From positions 36,333,200-36,397,199 of the forward strand of contig CM037843.1 in assembly GCA_021234535.1 (NCBI GenBank): a stretch of 64,000 bases of DNA, written 5' to 3'. This DNA comes from Stichopus chloronotus (taxonomy: Eukaryota; Echinodermata; Holothuroidea; Aspidochirotida; Stichopodidae). Positions 1 through 13,500 of this stretch are shown in pieces (within the stretch, counting starts at the first letter, position 1; every line of letters starts with the position of its first letter). Under the pieces are notes generated by a model. It did no database searches. It worked only from the letters and a program-made list of their open reading frames with translations, and had not been told where the DNA came from. The position numbers and the translations under genes are program-made.

Positions 1-727
1 TAACTACATGGAGAGAAAGGATGCAAGTCACCAGTAAGCATTACTGATATCAACTGAAGATGAAACACTATTTCATATCATAGCATCAATCAAATGTTGA
101 TCATTATACCAGTTAATTATCCTGTGACAAATTAACACAAAACTGTGGTTTCCATTTTCACTTAAATCATATTTTTATCACTTCCTTTGTGACTTGAGTG
201 ATGTATCTGCTTTAAGGGGATTTCCTAAACTAGTCATTCAGCACAATTGTTACATATCAATGAATCAAACACTGAACAAATGTCACACCACTAACAGGTG
301 TGCAGACAAATGCTGACAAAAACAAGGCCAACAATGTGATCATAACATGAGCAAGTTTCCTTCAAGACATAAACAAAAACTGCTGAGAAAAGACACAACA
401 GCTCTGTCTATCAAACAATTCACAAATCAGTTCTGTCTGTAAATTCTTAAAGATTGAGACATAATTTTGACACTTGACTCTAAATGTCAGGCCAGAATCA
501 GCTGAAACATAACATGTTTGTCCTGGTAATATCATCTACAACCATTGTCAACTTAACTGGAACAGTTCTTGAGCATGTTCCAACAAACAGATGAGAGTAG
601 TTTGAGGCTAACATTTCAATGACAGATTCTGGAATCACTGTGTTAAGTTGTGCAGCAGGCTGAAATGCCTCACTGTGTTGTCAAATATGGATATAATAAC
701 GGCAAAAGCAGTTTAGAGAACACCTAC

Positions 728-781
728 CTGATCTTTTTTTGCTACTCCATATGGTCCAAGGAAAAGGCCTGGAATTATCTC
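728..781 (-). CDS. STYX: STYX exon: EIIPGLFLGPY
   Basis: 54 bp, 18 codons, phase 0 at both ends. Encodes the conserved first strand of the dual-specificity phosphatase fold (I-x-P-G-L-F-L-G-P-Y). Acceptor CATCTCAAG, donor GTAGGTGTTC. The next exon must lie left of the window or within 1-727, where I found no match. Confidence 0.75.
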
Positions 782-1149
782 CTTGAGATGAAAAAGGTGA
801 TGTAAATTGAAAAACAAAAAAAAAAAAACAGATCGTTATATTTCTGAGACAATACCACAGTCAGTGATTCCACAACTAATTCCGCTTTGAACTAGCAACT
901 GTGTTATGTGACACACACATCCATAGGAGATGAATGTAAAAACCATGAGGTACAGAAATTGTAGGATACGTTCATAATGCAAAATTCCGCTGAAGGTCAC
1001 ACTCCAGGAAGAGTCACGGTTTTCAAACTCAGACAAAGCAATTTTTCATCCAAATGTAACGGTATTGTCATTCTACTTCACTGTGTAGTCTCTGCACAGT
1101 AACTTACCTGCATGTCTCTTCGCTTAGCATATCTCCTTCCAAGTACATC
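728..1149 (-). CDS. STYX: STYX-like pseudophosphatase, two 5' exons (partial gene)
   Basis: Two minus-strand exons, 1108-1149 and 728-781, join in phase 0 to read RRYAKRRDMQ followed by EIIPGLFLGPYGVAKK. This fits the start of STYX proteins, where a ...RREMQ segment runs into EILPGLFLGPYSSAMKSK. Borders are good: acceptor TTTTCAG and donor GTAAGT for the first exon, acceptor CTCAAG and donor GTAGGT for the second. Family knowledge: STYX is a catalytically dead dual-specificity phosphatase that binds phosphorylated partners such as ERK. The inactive active-site loop would lie in exons left of position 1, so I cannot check it. The start-codon exon, expected at higher coordinates, was not found. 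A related DUSP-family gene remains possible. Confidence 0.72.
1108..1149 (-). CDS. STYX: STYX exon: ...RRYAKRRDMQ
   Basis: 42 bp, 14 codons, phase 0 at both ends. Acceptor ATTTTCAG and donor GTAAGTTACT on the minus strand. RRDMQ aligns with RREMQ of vertebrate STYX just before the phosphatase-like fold. Confidence 0.68.
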
Positions 1150-2684
1150 CTGAAAATAACAAAATACTGAGCTCCTTTGGCATGGTTCTTATTGACTATC
1201 CAAGGAAATAAGGAGGGAACTAAAAAGTCCTTCCTGGTTCACACCAGATTTGCAAAACAGAAATTAAAAATGTTCATGCTTGATAACTGTGTAATAGGTT
1301 TACGAGCAGTGAAACTTATATTCGAACTGGACAGTATGCCATTCAATTGGAATCAAATTGTGTAAACAGTGCTGAAATTGACAGTGAGAAATTGAAAGTG
1401 AGATTTCATTTGGTTGAAGTTCATGGACCATCACATGAAATCTGGTTTTCTGTCAAAACTTACGTCATTAAAGGTAATTAATAAACTCAATTGTCTCTTT
1501 TGTTTTGCCATGAAATTGCTCCTGCTATAGTTTGCAATGATTACAACCTTGGGAAAATTCTTTGCCAAATTCTAGTCTTTTGCTTCAGATGCTCAAAACA
1601 ACAACTAAATTTGGAATAAAGCAATATCTGATTTGGTTCTCTGAAGGGCAACCTTAGGACTAAATGTGGTCATCTTTAAGACATGTCAGAAGTCTCAATG
1701 AAAGAAATAAACCTTCACTTGTTCACTGCTGTATATACTGTACATTTCAGGGCTATAATACATTCATTACTTTAGTATGAAACCCTACTCAACTTTAAAA
1801 GCTGGTAACATGTGCACAGGTCTACATGACTGGGGAAATAAAAATTGGAGAGTACATAAATTTAGGGGACTGCAGTAGGCTTTTACAACTGGCATCCACT
1901 CTAAATCCAGGCTGCATTGGCTGTGACCCATATTGAAAAATAACAGAGGTCAACAATTGTACAACACACAATTACATCTTAGTAGTGAGTGCCTACTCCC
2001 ATTTTGAGTTCTAGGTGCTTTCAATGTCAGGCATGGAATGCATTGAAAACATCTAACCCTGTGCCTTGTCAAGTGGCAAGATATGGACACAAGAACCAGT
2101 CTGCAATAAACTTGACACAGCTAAGAGGAGATGGTACTCAAAATATTTTTCCAGGCTTTGCATGTAATTATCAGCTAAAAAAAGCCTCTGTGGCTGTTTT
2201 GGCTACACTGCACAATATCATTGCTATGCAGTAACATATGATCTGGAAAATCATTGTTTCCTGTATGAAATCATCAATAAAGACGGTCATGACTTGCTTC
2301 TTCATTAGATAAAGATGAGTGCATATATGCCAGTCACGAGCCAAATTTTCTGTAATCTGTGGAGTACGGTCTGACAGTTCAGTGACATACAGACCTGTCT
2401 ATGATGCACTTACTGCCTGCATCGCACCAATGAGACAATGGAAAAGATGGACTTCAATAATAACAAAATTAGATAAAGACTGCATCAGGGGAAAATTTTT
2501 GCATGTTCTACATTGAAATGCCACCAAGAGAGTTGCTTATGGACAACTTATGTTCAAAAAGTAAGCACTTTTCTGTTTGTGGAAAGTTAAGAGGGAGAGT
2601 AAAAGTGGTAAATGACTGATTACACAGTTACTTCCCTTTTGAGTAGACTATAACTAGCATATGCTACTACATGTATTGATCTAG
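1150..2684. other. No gene supported; intron or 5' region of STYX
   Basis: AT-rich unique-looking DNA. Short open frames of 60-80 codons occur on the plus strand (1989-2234, 2319-2516) but match nothing I know and lack convincing splice borders. The first STYX exon may lie here or further right. Confidence 0.5.
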
Positions 2685-2897
2685 GCAAAAGCAGGACACA
2701 GCAGCAGTGACTTTGTCATACTGAAATGGTTTCCAAGCAAAAATACGTATGCTGGCAAAACCTTTGCAAAACTATGTACACAAGTTTGGACGACTTCCAC
2801 TCTGCAAAGTTCTTGGTGGGAAATCAGAAGCGCGATTGATCGTGCTCCTCGGTTGGAATTTATTGGCACTATTGAGCACGATCCTGCCCATCAAAAG
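2685..2897 (+). CDS. Unrecognised candidate internal exon
   Basis: A 213 bp plus-strand segment is open for 71 codons between an acceptor (TTGATCTAG) and a strong donor (AAG/GTAAGCAC). Both borders are phase 0. The translation has ordinary protein composition, with clustered tryptophans (LQSSWWEIRSAIDRAP) and an ending LEFIGTIEHDPAHQK. I do not recognise the family. No partner exons could be fixed; a short plus frame starting MECRSQQFF at 3799 is one possibility. It could be an exon of a gene overlapping STYX on the other strand, part of a transposon protein, or chance. Confidence 0.3.
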
Positions 2898-5800
2898 GTA
2901 AGCACTGATGTATGCCCTCTTGTAACAAGGTATACATACTGTTATTCAGAGAGTGAATATGAAGTCAAAGACACAGTGCTTGTGGATGTATATTGTGCAT
3001 CAAGATAGTTATTTTGAGATAGAAGGTGCAGTTGTATACACAGTGACTGTGACTCTACAGTACATCAGTGGTGTGTGCTACTGTACAGGGAGGTTGTATT
3101 TTGCAGTTGTACCCTACATTGCAATAAAACATGTTGTAGTTCTAACTTTCTAGAGACTAAACCCAACTAAGGTCTAAGTTTTGCCTTAGGCCTAGCCAAT
3201 ATTTGGACACCCTCGTCCCTCAAATGGTCTTTGTTACACTTAGGCTAGTGACTTACACTAGTGCATCAATTCCATGGATTACTGTAGGCTATAGACCTAG
3301 TAGTAGTCGTACAATTATGACCAGTGAACACATAGGCCCCTAACCCAGAAAAGCACGATAGGATTAAGACCTAGGTTTGGCCTATAGGCCTCTTACTTTA
3401 GTATGCCTAGGCTATATAGCAGCAGGCCTAACTAGTAAAATAACGTTTGCTTATGCCCTGACGTTAACTGTCACTAGCCTAAGTCAAGTGTTAGTGACTA
3501 TCTTAGTTCTTACATCTTCTTCAACACTGTTGGAAATACTTGGGAAATTCGGATATTGCGAACAATCCATCTTTTCGATCTTCCTTGCGAAACAGTTCTA
3601 ACAACCTGTCTTACGCTCTATCCTTCATGACGAAAATTGTCGTTGGTAACAGTCGAGGAGATACTCGGTGTCTTATACGTTACTGTGTAAGTACCATCGA
3701 GGCAATGTTTATCTAGATCTAGATTACAACATACGTAGCACGTAAAACAAACACGGTATTTTCCCTTGTGACATTTTTGGCAAGTATATCACTTAGATAT
3801 GGAGTGCCGTTCACAACAATTTTTCACGAAGTCTTGTGATGAGGATACATCTCGTCCGGAACGTAGGGAGGTGCGAAGGAGGAGGAAGTGTGAAAAGGGA
3901 AAGGGAAGGTCACTGACACAAAAATGAACTAAAAAATTACCAGAAAGCAAAAGCGTAAGGTTGAAGTTACTATAATTAGGGCCTACATATCACTGCAGTG
4001 GCTCCACCAGACTTTCTTGGCTTAGACGGGGGAGCGGGGTGAGAGTGGCAAAGCATTGAAGTGGTGGTGCGGGGGGGGGGGGGAGGGGGAAAGCGGTAAT
4101 TATGCCTAAGCGGAGCACCACCATCGGATGGTGCGTGGCACACAGAGGTAAAAAGTCCTTTCAGACTGCATGAAATGACACTTTCCAGTTTCTCTCACGT
4201 TAACTAAATTTCATCTCACATAATTTCTTTATGTTTTAGAATAGGCCTACACTTCCCAACATGTACTTCCCCAGTATACGGGTGGTATATTACATAGGAT
4301 GATAGGAGAACTTCATAAATGTGCAATTCATTGATGGATATCAAAATGTAATTATCATTTAGGCAGTGAGCCAAAGGGGGGGGGGGTGTTAGGATTAGTG
4401 TAGGTTGGTCATAAAGATTCACGTTCACCACTAAATCACCTGTGCTGCACGTCCCTCTTATTCGTATTACACAATTTGGTAGTCAATCTTTGGCTGTATT
4501 GTACCTGTGGCCTACTGTAGAAACGACTGTTTTAGTTCTAATTTTGCACACGTCTCCATCAGTTGTAGGAATTGCACACGTCTCTATTTGTAGAAACTGC
4601 ACGCATCTCTGTTTGTGGGAATTTAGTGTCTACATATACTGCTTCCAGATTTACCATTTTAGGTTGTTGTTTTACTAGGCTGGGCTCAAAGTATACGCAA
4701 ATTCTGTAACTATCATCAATCTCAAGTTGCGCATTTTAGTTTTTCTTTTTTTTTTCCAGTGGTTGATGAAGAGGTTTAACAGCTGCGAGAAGATGCTGTA
4801 GAACTGGGGCTATGAATTTTTGTGATCTTACGAAATCATCTGTACGCGTTTAATCGTTTATTTAAAGTCTCATAATCTGACATTATTTTTAAATAGAGTA
4901 AACTATCACAAACCCAAAGTGTGTAATTACCGGAAGAGGCATATTTTAGAAGTTGGAAGACAAATGTAGGCCATTTCATCTTCATGTGTCAAACGGTTGT
5001 TTATTTCTGACATGAAAAACATTAAAGTTTTTCAGTCAATTTGCAGTAGTCCCTTTGTGCAAAATGTTCTGGTGCAACGATCACTACCTGCTTTTTTTGT
5101 CATTTTGAAATTAAAAATGGTTGTATCACCTTGGAATAAAAGTCTTGTTTAGAGAGATCTTGTGTAGTCAAGAAATATTACATATACTGTACATTATAAG
5201 TATACATTATGTAAGTTTTTCTTAACTACTTCCCTCCCCTTTTCCTCCTCGTATTTCTGTTTTGTATGATCGTTAATTGTTTCTTTAATTTTGACTTTTT
5301 GTGTTAATTTTGTAACCTCATGTTTTGTATTGTTAATGGAAATAAAGTGAACAAACAAAACAAAAAAATTCTCTAAAACACTGAGAAGGTGGGCACATCT
5401 TGACATATTGTGCAGTGGTTTTCAGAAAAAAAAAACAGACTCATATGAGAGAATGACATGACAAATAATACAGCAATTATATTATCAATGAATATTACAC
5501 TATTATGTATTGAGTGATGGATAAACTACTACAATTTATACAGCTTAGAAATATCCTGTGAAGGTGTGGGTTGGACCCTTTTGAAAACACGTGATATCAT
5601 GCTGTTTTGTTTACTCTATAGGGCATGTGATACCAGATGAACATAATCCAAAAGATTCTCACTTAATGTACTTACAACAGGAATTGACATGAGTTTCACG
5701 TGTAACTGGTATGACGTAAACAGCACGACTATTGAAATTTGAGTGATGTTGTCTTAGTGGTCACTTAAGCTTGATTCCGCGACGTCCCGAATAATTCATT

Positions 5801-7004
5801 TTCGAAAAATCTTCGTTTATATAGGATACTTAGTTTGAAAACGTTCATAATCAACACTTTCAGGATAAGTAGATTTCTACTTCATTAATTTGGACATTTA
5901 CTGTCGAGTGAAACAGCTGTTTTGTGGTTATATGTTCACATTCCCTTTGGCATTTCCTCGTTTCTTTCAAGCAACTTTGTTACGCTCAATGATAAGCTCA
6001 AAATTATCCTTGACCAATATCATGCCATTCCTAAGGAAATCTTACGTGCCATATCATGTATTAAAAATACCCAAAATTCGTTTTCTTAAAATTTTCAATT
6101 ATTTTTTTTTTAGGCCTTCTTGTCAAATAGTGGCCTGTAAAAAAAATGATGGTCATTATATTTTTGTATTTGCATACATGCACTTGCCTAAAATGTCCAA
6201 TATTTCCCACTTCTCCCAGTTTTTTTGTAATTACTGGAATAAAATCTAATTCAGGACAAGCTGCACAATTGCTACGGGTTAAAATTTATCACGTTTGTAA
6301 TTAGTGGTAAGTGATAGTTGGCTTCTTCATTGGAACCCATGGCAGTACTTGAAACAATCCTCCATATCATGTACTGGGAATACCGAAAAACCTTTTTTAA
6401 AAATTTTCATATATTTTTTTACGTGCCAAATATTAGTCTGAATTTTTATACTTTTTTTCTGGTTATATTTGTATACATTTGCCTGAAATGTCCTATTACT
6501 TCGAACAAGATCTGCATATTATTACGGATTCAATTTTCGCGTCATTTTTACTATTGATGGGTGTTAATTACACTGGAGATGAAGGTAATTTTCTTCATAG
6601 GAATAAAGGACAGCCAGTTTGTATAATTGAGCGCCAATCCTCTTCCTCTTCATTGTCTGCTTTATAGTAACTGCCTATAAGTGTAAGAGGTGTCTTGTGA
6701 TAATTGTGGTAGCCATGTCAACCCTACAACAAGCTGATTAAAGGTTGTGTGACTTGAAAATGACATTTTGGAGTATTCTAGCCTGCTTCAAAACAGTTTA
6801 CAACCTCAAATAGCTTGCATACGTCACGAGAGTGCCATGCGCTGTATACTTCTGTCAAAATGACAAAGCCCTTAAAATTTCCGGTGGGCGGTGGACAGAG
6901 TATCAGCTCACGACATGGAATGTCACCCATCCATTCATTCATTCATTCTATTTTTTGTTTCGATGATAATCATACCTTAGTAATCATGCATACGTGTGTG
7001 TGTA
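2898..7004. other. No gene supported; low-complexity DNA with local repeats
   Basis: Contains AGGCCTA-rich sequence (3160-3480), a poly-G tract (4070-4083), three diverged ~27 bp tandem units around TGCACACGTCTC (4545-4625), and two related AT-rich blocks. In those blocks 6040-6215 resembles 6370-6495, sharing a T-rich run followed by TTTGCCTGAAATGTCC-like sequence. Open frames here are short and rich in Phe/Ile from the T-rich DNA. I see no gene. Confidence 0.5.
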
Positions 7005-7535
7005 AGTGTGACCTTGTTTTCGGGTGGGATCGAGGACCGAAACAATAGATTTTAGGTCCTCTGTAGAAACTTCAATAGATTTCTCCGGTCCTCTGAAGAT
7101 TAGCAATAGACAGTCTATTGTTAAGGTTAGGGTTGAGCAAGAAAAAACAAAAGAAAGCACAATGAGGTCCTCGGAATGAACGGAAAACAAAGCTGTATGA
7201 GTGTGGGTGTGTGTTCATGTGTATGTATGTGTGTGATGTCCTACCTTGCAAACACGATATCTCAAGAAGGCAAGCTTTGACAGATCTCATATTTAGTATG
7301 TAGGTGTACCACATCGAGTAAAAGAACCAAATGTTTTTGATGGAGGTTACAGGTCATTTGGGGTCAACATGAGTCAAATGGTGAAAACCTTGTAAACATA
7401 TGATACCTCATGAAGGAAGCTTACACAGATCTCATATTTTTTTAGGTGCACACTATGAGTAGAAGAACCCTATAGTTTTTTTTTTTTGCGGTCAAAGGTC
7501 ATTTGGGGTCAACAGAGGTCAAACTGAAAAAGGAG
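7005..7535 (-). mobile_element. Inverted copy of the tandem-unit (DR4/DR1) repeat family
   Basis: The reverse complement shows the family's landmarks: TTCTTGAGATATCGTG, a CA-rich tract, and at 7320-7530 two diverged units with TGACC half-sites (GGTCAAAGGTCATTTGGGG on the plus strand). Its ~180 bp segment at 7010-7190 is the inverted counterpart of 40185-40360, including CAATAGACAGTCTATTG. This is the only copy I saw in this orientation. Confidence 0.6.
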
Positions 7536-10112
7536 GGGGTAGTCTTAGGCAGCGGCTGCAGATTTCAGTGAGCGACGTTTTAACTTATGTAGGCAAAGTG
7601 CCAACATCAGTTTGTCGCATAGCATCCAAACATTGTGATATAAATTTACAAGAAAATAACATTTGCTAACCCATTTTCAACATAGGAACTTTCATTAAAA
7701 ACAGGATTTAAAAGATGGAATTTGAGTTGTACTGGCAATCGCCTGGCCGTCTTTGTTCTTGGTCAGTGTTTCAAGGAACAGAAAGTAGGGACAAAATCAC
7801 CTGTCACAAAATCCGAACGAGAACTATGCATTCAAGTTAAAGATATTAGGATATGAAAATTGTCTCGACACTTTTGTTGGCCCAACAAAATTCAGACTCT
7901 CCAAGTAAACGTAGCCACCTACCACTGTTACATAGAAAAGACCAATGGTAATGGATATGAATATTCATGTATGCAAAAATAGGGCTGAAATTTTTTTTTG
8001 TTTTATAGTTACTAAAACATATGTGACTTTCAATGGCAAAATATGGAAAAAATTTTCAACTCATTTTCCAGCTTTTTAAACGGGTTATCGCTATGCAGGA
8101 TAACTCTTTTGACTCTAACTCATGTAGCGCCACCATCCAGTTGGCCTACCAACGTTCCAGGAACTTTTACAATGTAATACCCACATCTTTTCCCTTCTGA
8201 TAGGGGGCCCTTTGCGCCTTTACTTGGGAACTCTTAGGCTCATTGCTACACATATAAATCACATAGTAACCAATGGGTACGACATAAGAAGTTGTATGGG
8301 AACATCACATTAACTCCTATAGGAACAACGTCATAAGTCGTTGAAAATGAAGGTATGTTCATCCCCCTTCCTCGACATTGGCCAACTGTTCCAAGAATAA
8401 ATGAAACAAGAAGCAATTAATCATTATGATTCTTGAATCATCTCAACTTATCTTCTATGTATTAACATTTTTCACACATTGAATCTTATCTCATTGAGAA
8501 ATTGCATGCATAAGATCCATAATTCAAGATTGAGTACATGGGGCTTGGAGTGCAATTTCTGGCCAACTGGAGGGTTTAAAACGACAAAAACCATCTCCGT
8601 TATTACCCACCCCCAGGACGACAGTTAAGGTTGGGGGCGATGAGTCAATTACCGCCCCCCTCCCACAGAAAACCTGGATACCTCTGGTGAATGTCAATTC
8701 TAGTTCTAACCTAATTTGTCTATCAATTTATGTGTTCATTTTTCTCTTGGAATTTCTAATATTCCCCATGAGGAGGAACTGGAATATTCTTTGTATCTTT
8801 TTATAATCTCGACTGTCCTAAAGAAACACATTATGATAGTTTCAAAGATCTGACATTTATTTTCAAAATAATTATAAATATATTCTTAACAATTCGGTGG
8901 TGTCAAATTTCAAGGTTAACGCAGGGAGCTGTTACAACTCCCTGGTTAAACAAGGGTTCAGGTTCAGTTTAAAAAAAAACAAAGACTTTTTGCAATAATT
9001 TGCTGCTGTTACAAGACATTTTTGTAATCTTGAGGCAACTGGGAATCTTTCTTGATCAAAGAAGTCTTTCTTAAAAGGTCATGTGACATGCATCTAGAAA
9101 AGAGCTGGCTTCATCCAGAAGTTGCAGGGTAAAATCCTGAATGACAGTCTGTTGGAATTTTGCTCATATCTATACATATTTTGAGATATGACTTTTCAAA
9201 GTTTGAGGAATATGCAAAACGTGGAGTGTTGACGTGATGACGTAAATGATGTGGAATGTCCCACAGTGTCAGCATTTCTTTTGTTGACCCTTTATTATGT
9301 TTTATTTCATATTAAGTGGGTTTCACATTGGTACAAGATATTTATATGTTTAAAGAAAATGTTCGCAAAATGAACAACCCTGGTCATGTAAAAGTGTCAA
9401 TTGTTCTCAAAGAATAACATAAGACATATCACAGTAGTCCACCTCTTGATGTCACAAATTTGCATACTTAGCCAATGTTTATTCATGATGCAGTTGTGAA
9501 ACAGGAATTCGGTCTGACCATCAGGTAAATAAATAGTATTATCACACTGTGCAAGTGATTTCTGAAGTGATTTTAGAGGAGTTGAAAACAAGATAATTCT
9601 TCTTACATCAGAAGGAAGTTAATCTGTCTCATTAAGTCCCCAGACCATGCCCTCTGAAATTTTAAAACACAACATGCCGTTCATATCTGCCGGGATGCTC
9701 CTTCATAAAGCCAGAAGTGCAAACAAACTTCAAGATGAGGGCTTAAGTGAAAACTCGACCCCATCAGTTACACAACCTCACGATTGTGACACTAAGCAGA
9801 CAGAAGTGAACAAGGTCACAGGACTAACAATATTCTGCTTGTTTTATTTCTCCCACAAACATTACAAAAATGCATTTATTGCAGTTTCATTTCTGTCACT
9901 ACGTTTTTCTTTCATAAGCCTTTGCTTGGTAGTGACGAAGGCTGTAGTCCAAAATCAACAGCACAATTTAGAATTTGACTACACTCTCCAATGACATATC
10001 AACTGATCACTGATACACATATACGGCAAGCAATGCACACAGCACTGGCAGTAGTGAAACCAATAAACGTAATAAGTATCATTTCTAAACTATATCTAGA
10101 GTGCAGTTGCAA
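7536..10112. other. No gene supported
   Basis: AT-rich sequence without recognisable coding exons or tandem structure. The plus-strand open frame at 9647-9994 (115 codons) ends in a hydrophobic Phe/Leu-rich stretch typical of T-rich DNA and matches nothing I know. Confidence 0.45.
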
Positions 10113-10554
10113 CAGGGGTGGCCAACCTTTTTTAATCAAAGGGCCATATTGCCACATATAACTTTATGGCGCACCACATAGGTTGCAAGCCCACCCTCTA
10201 TTACACTTCTCTTTGTACTATTTGTACTGCAAACAGAAAAAAAAAGTGCTGCAGCAGGAGATGAGTAATTTGAAGACTATAGAATTTTAAGAATGAAGTA
10301 AATGTATGGATGCAAGCACAGCTATTACGAAGTATGAAAAACAACAATTTTGGGCATATGTAATCAGTGCAAGACTTGACATCGAAATGGTAATCACAGA
10401 CACTTATGTGGATAATATCTTCATTTCTTTCCTCCTTTTGTTCACTTTTCGTATCCTTTTTCGTTTTTATTTCTGTTCCAAAGTGGACTTGGGGGGCACA
10501 TCAAGGGTCTCTGTGAGCAGCATTTGGCCACAGGCCACAGGTTGGCCACCCCTG
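10113..10554. mobile_element. hAT-like MITE (non-autonomous DNA transposon)
   Basis: A 442 bp element with perfect 16 bp terminal inverted repeats: CAGGGGTGGCCAACCT at 10113 and its exact complement ending at 10554. The sequence just inside (GGGCCATATTGCCAC, and GGCCACAGG at the other end) is typical of hAT elements with CAGGGGTG-type ends. No transposase is encoded. The 8 bp flanks (AGTTGCAA and AATTACAG) do not match, so the target-site duplication has decayed or the element recombined. Confidence 0.75.
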
Positions 10555-13500
10555 AATTACAGTCACAAATTACTGTTGTCGGAGTGAGCATATGTCCATG
10601 ATTTCACAACAGTACGAGTAATCACATGCGACATATCAGAAAATCCCAGCCTACAAGCATATACAACTGCACAGCTACAGAAGACGTTGAGATACTTTGC
10701 GGACAGAAGATCTCTTTTAGTGAAGGGATTATTCTGTGAGGTAGATCACTACAGACAACGTTCATCGATTGGCCATATTGTTATACAAAGTTCTACTATC
10801 ATGTGACAGTCAACCATGAGTGAAACCAAGCAAAGCTGCTCACTGTAAACAGCAAAAATGAGAAGAAAATCAAGTATAAACAATGTACAAATGAACGAGG
10901 GAGTTGTTGATGAATGTGGACGAACACAATGGATGAATATCCAGAGACTGAAGTCATACTACTAGAGCATGTAATGAAGAAATGAACACCAGTCACCCTC
11001 ATCTATGTATAAACTGTAAGAGCACCTTTCATACAGTGAACATTCGGAACATTATCATCAGCATGCTCTGTCTAACATGGCAATACGAAATGTGAATGTC
11101 TTAGCAAAAAAGTCCAAATTACTTAATCTATTAAAAACCAATGTTCTTAATGTTTTTTTTTTTTTGTCCTATTCCACACCTTATCTAATAAGCCACCCTG
11201 ACCATCACCATCCTAAAATGATATCAAATCTGGGTTTTTCACAGCAAAGAAGATGGCAGCAGACAATGTCAATGATAAAACAAAAACCACTGTACTAAGG
11301 TTCAGTGCAGTCATTGCAGTGTCAGATCTTCGAACTCAGGAGTAATCCTGCAGAGCTACGTTAAGTGATCACCAGGAGACATTGGACAGAATTGGCGATT
11401 AATAATTACCTCCCATGAGATAACAAAATTACCCTCAAAAGGTAATTAACCCCTCTGTGCCCCCCCCCCCCCCCCCCCGCTTACCCTAAGTAAAGAACCA
11501 CTGGTCTAAACCTAGCTTTGAATATGACACTGAAAGACAAAAAAAGAAGAGACAAAGCCTAATTTCAATCTGCTCACAGATAGCAAATAAAGTAGAAGCA
11601 AGATCAACACCTGTAGTAATTGCTGAAATGCTCTCAAAACCTAATACTTTTCCTCAACTGGATTATTCATCTTAGAGTAACTCAAAGTCAACATCCAAAA
11701 AGTAAATGATAAGTCATTTTTGTTTATACAGCAACAAAAGAGCAAAATGCAAAAAACAGAAAAGTTAACCAATAACACTTCAGTCCTTGTTATCTTGGAA
11801 ACTGAATTTTGATGGATTGCCAACTGTGTAATTCAGTTTGATTTAACTCACAGCAAACCATCCACAAGGAAAGCAGTAGAACATACTTTATCTTTTTTAT
11901 TCCCCAACAAAAAGGGAATGAAAATTTAATTACATGCTATAATACATACAAAGAATGCAAAATTACTTGTGCAATCAATGAAATTGATTTCCTTTGTTTT
12001 GTGGTATTGAGTTTAAAGTATGAATCTCTATGAATCGCCGATTTGAAATGCTCCTTTCATCAAAACTTACAGGCTGTTCATCCATCAAGCCTACACTGTT
12101 TCTCAACAATGCTCCCACAGTGTTTACACGATAGATGTTCACATACGTGGCTAACAGTGTAGACTAGTCTGTAATCGCAGAGGTCATTTCAGGACCACAA
12201 CAGGTCAATTACGTAAACATCAGGAAACTTTCATTGCAATCAAATGCAACCAAGTAAATTAGAAATTGAATTCAACATCAATCAAACAGACATTAAACAA
12301 AATGGTACTGCAGATCCTGGAGTTGGAAGTCGTTCCAACCACACACTACACGTGACAGCCATACGTGACAGGATGGGGTAAAAGCACAAGTGTCTGAAGT
12401 GTAACTTTCTCAAAGCATGCACTGCCTTGCAACCTTTTTCTGTTTGTCTTTGGCATACAGCTAGTGTCAAACTGACCTGGCAATGCTTACTATGAGGGCA
12501 TCACATATAAAACATCTCTCAGCATAGACAATGCAACTTGTAAATTTTTGTCACAATCTTCAATAATAAGCAGAACATATTTACAATATGTCAAATTCAA
12601 AATGCCAAATCATTTTTGCCTCGTATTTTTCAGACTCAGTCGATGAGCTGTAATAAGAAATGAACAGCGGGCTGCCTTTCCAGTCAAGACATACTCAATG
12701 TTACATTGATCACACATCTGTAATACAAAGCATATCCGACAGATGGAAGGTATCACAAATTTCATTTGCCATCAGAGGCACAAAACGAAGTCGACGGCCA
12801 GGAAAACACAATTTCACAAGAGCTGCAAGCTTAAAGTGGCACAATGGGGTGCTGGCAATTACACGGAATACAACTTATGTTCAAAAACAACTGAAACAGC
12901 ATTGCAACATGTGTGACTTAATGATCATTGAAACTCTCAAACAAAAAAGCTTCCTCCAAATCATAAAAATAAATCTAAAATTTGCCAACAAAATACGAAG
13001 GTTCACTGCTGCATGGTCTTGCACATTCTGAAAGTGATATTGAATAACAAACAAAAAAAAAGAAGAAAACTGTTCAATGAACACCTCATACAACCCTGTA
13101 AACACCCAGTCATTGGCTCAATGTCTGGATTACAATTACCACTGGTTCAAGCACTAAGGCAGCAAAATGACTATAATCTCTCGATCTGAAATAACATGAA
13201 GGTACGCTTAAAGGGCACTTCTAAATATATGGCCGGTTCATAGAGACGAACAAATCTCTCAACTATTCCGGACCAGTCGGACCGTCAGTCCGACTGGTAA
13301 GTCCAACAATGATAGTTTGATGGAAAGTTACTGTTTGTGCAGAAAACCCAGGTCTGTTGGGACACAGGTTCTGAAACTGCTACCTGGATACAAATTACAA
13401 AATACGTTCGCTTGTACATGTGACAAATGACATGTATGCCTTACTATGAACACTCTGTTGTCATGCCCATATGGCAGATACATAGTGCTACAATACTTTG

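Noticed and set aside
9647..9994. 115-codon plus-strand open frame as a gene
   Set aside because: No recognisable domain, no splice partners, and a Phe/Leu-rich end explained by T-rich DNA.
12660..13031. 123-codon plus-strand open frame as a gene
   Set aside because: Composition looks random and it lies antisense to the probable TMEM87 3' region, with no family match.
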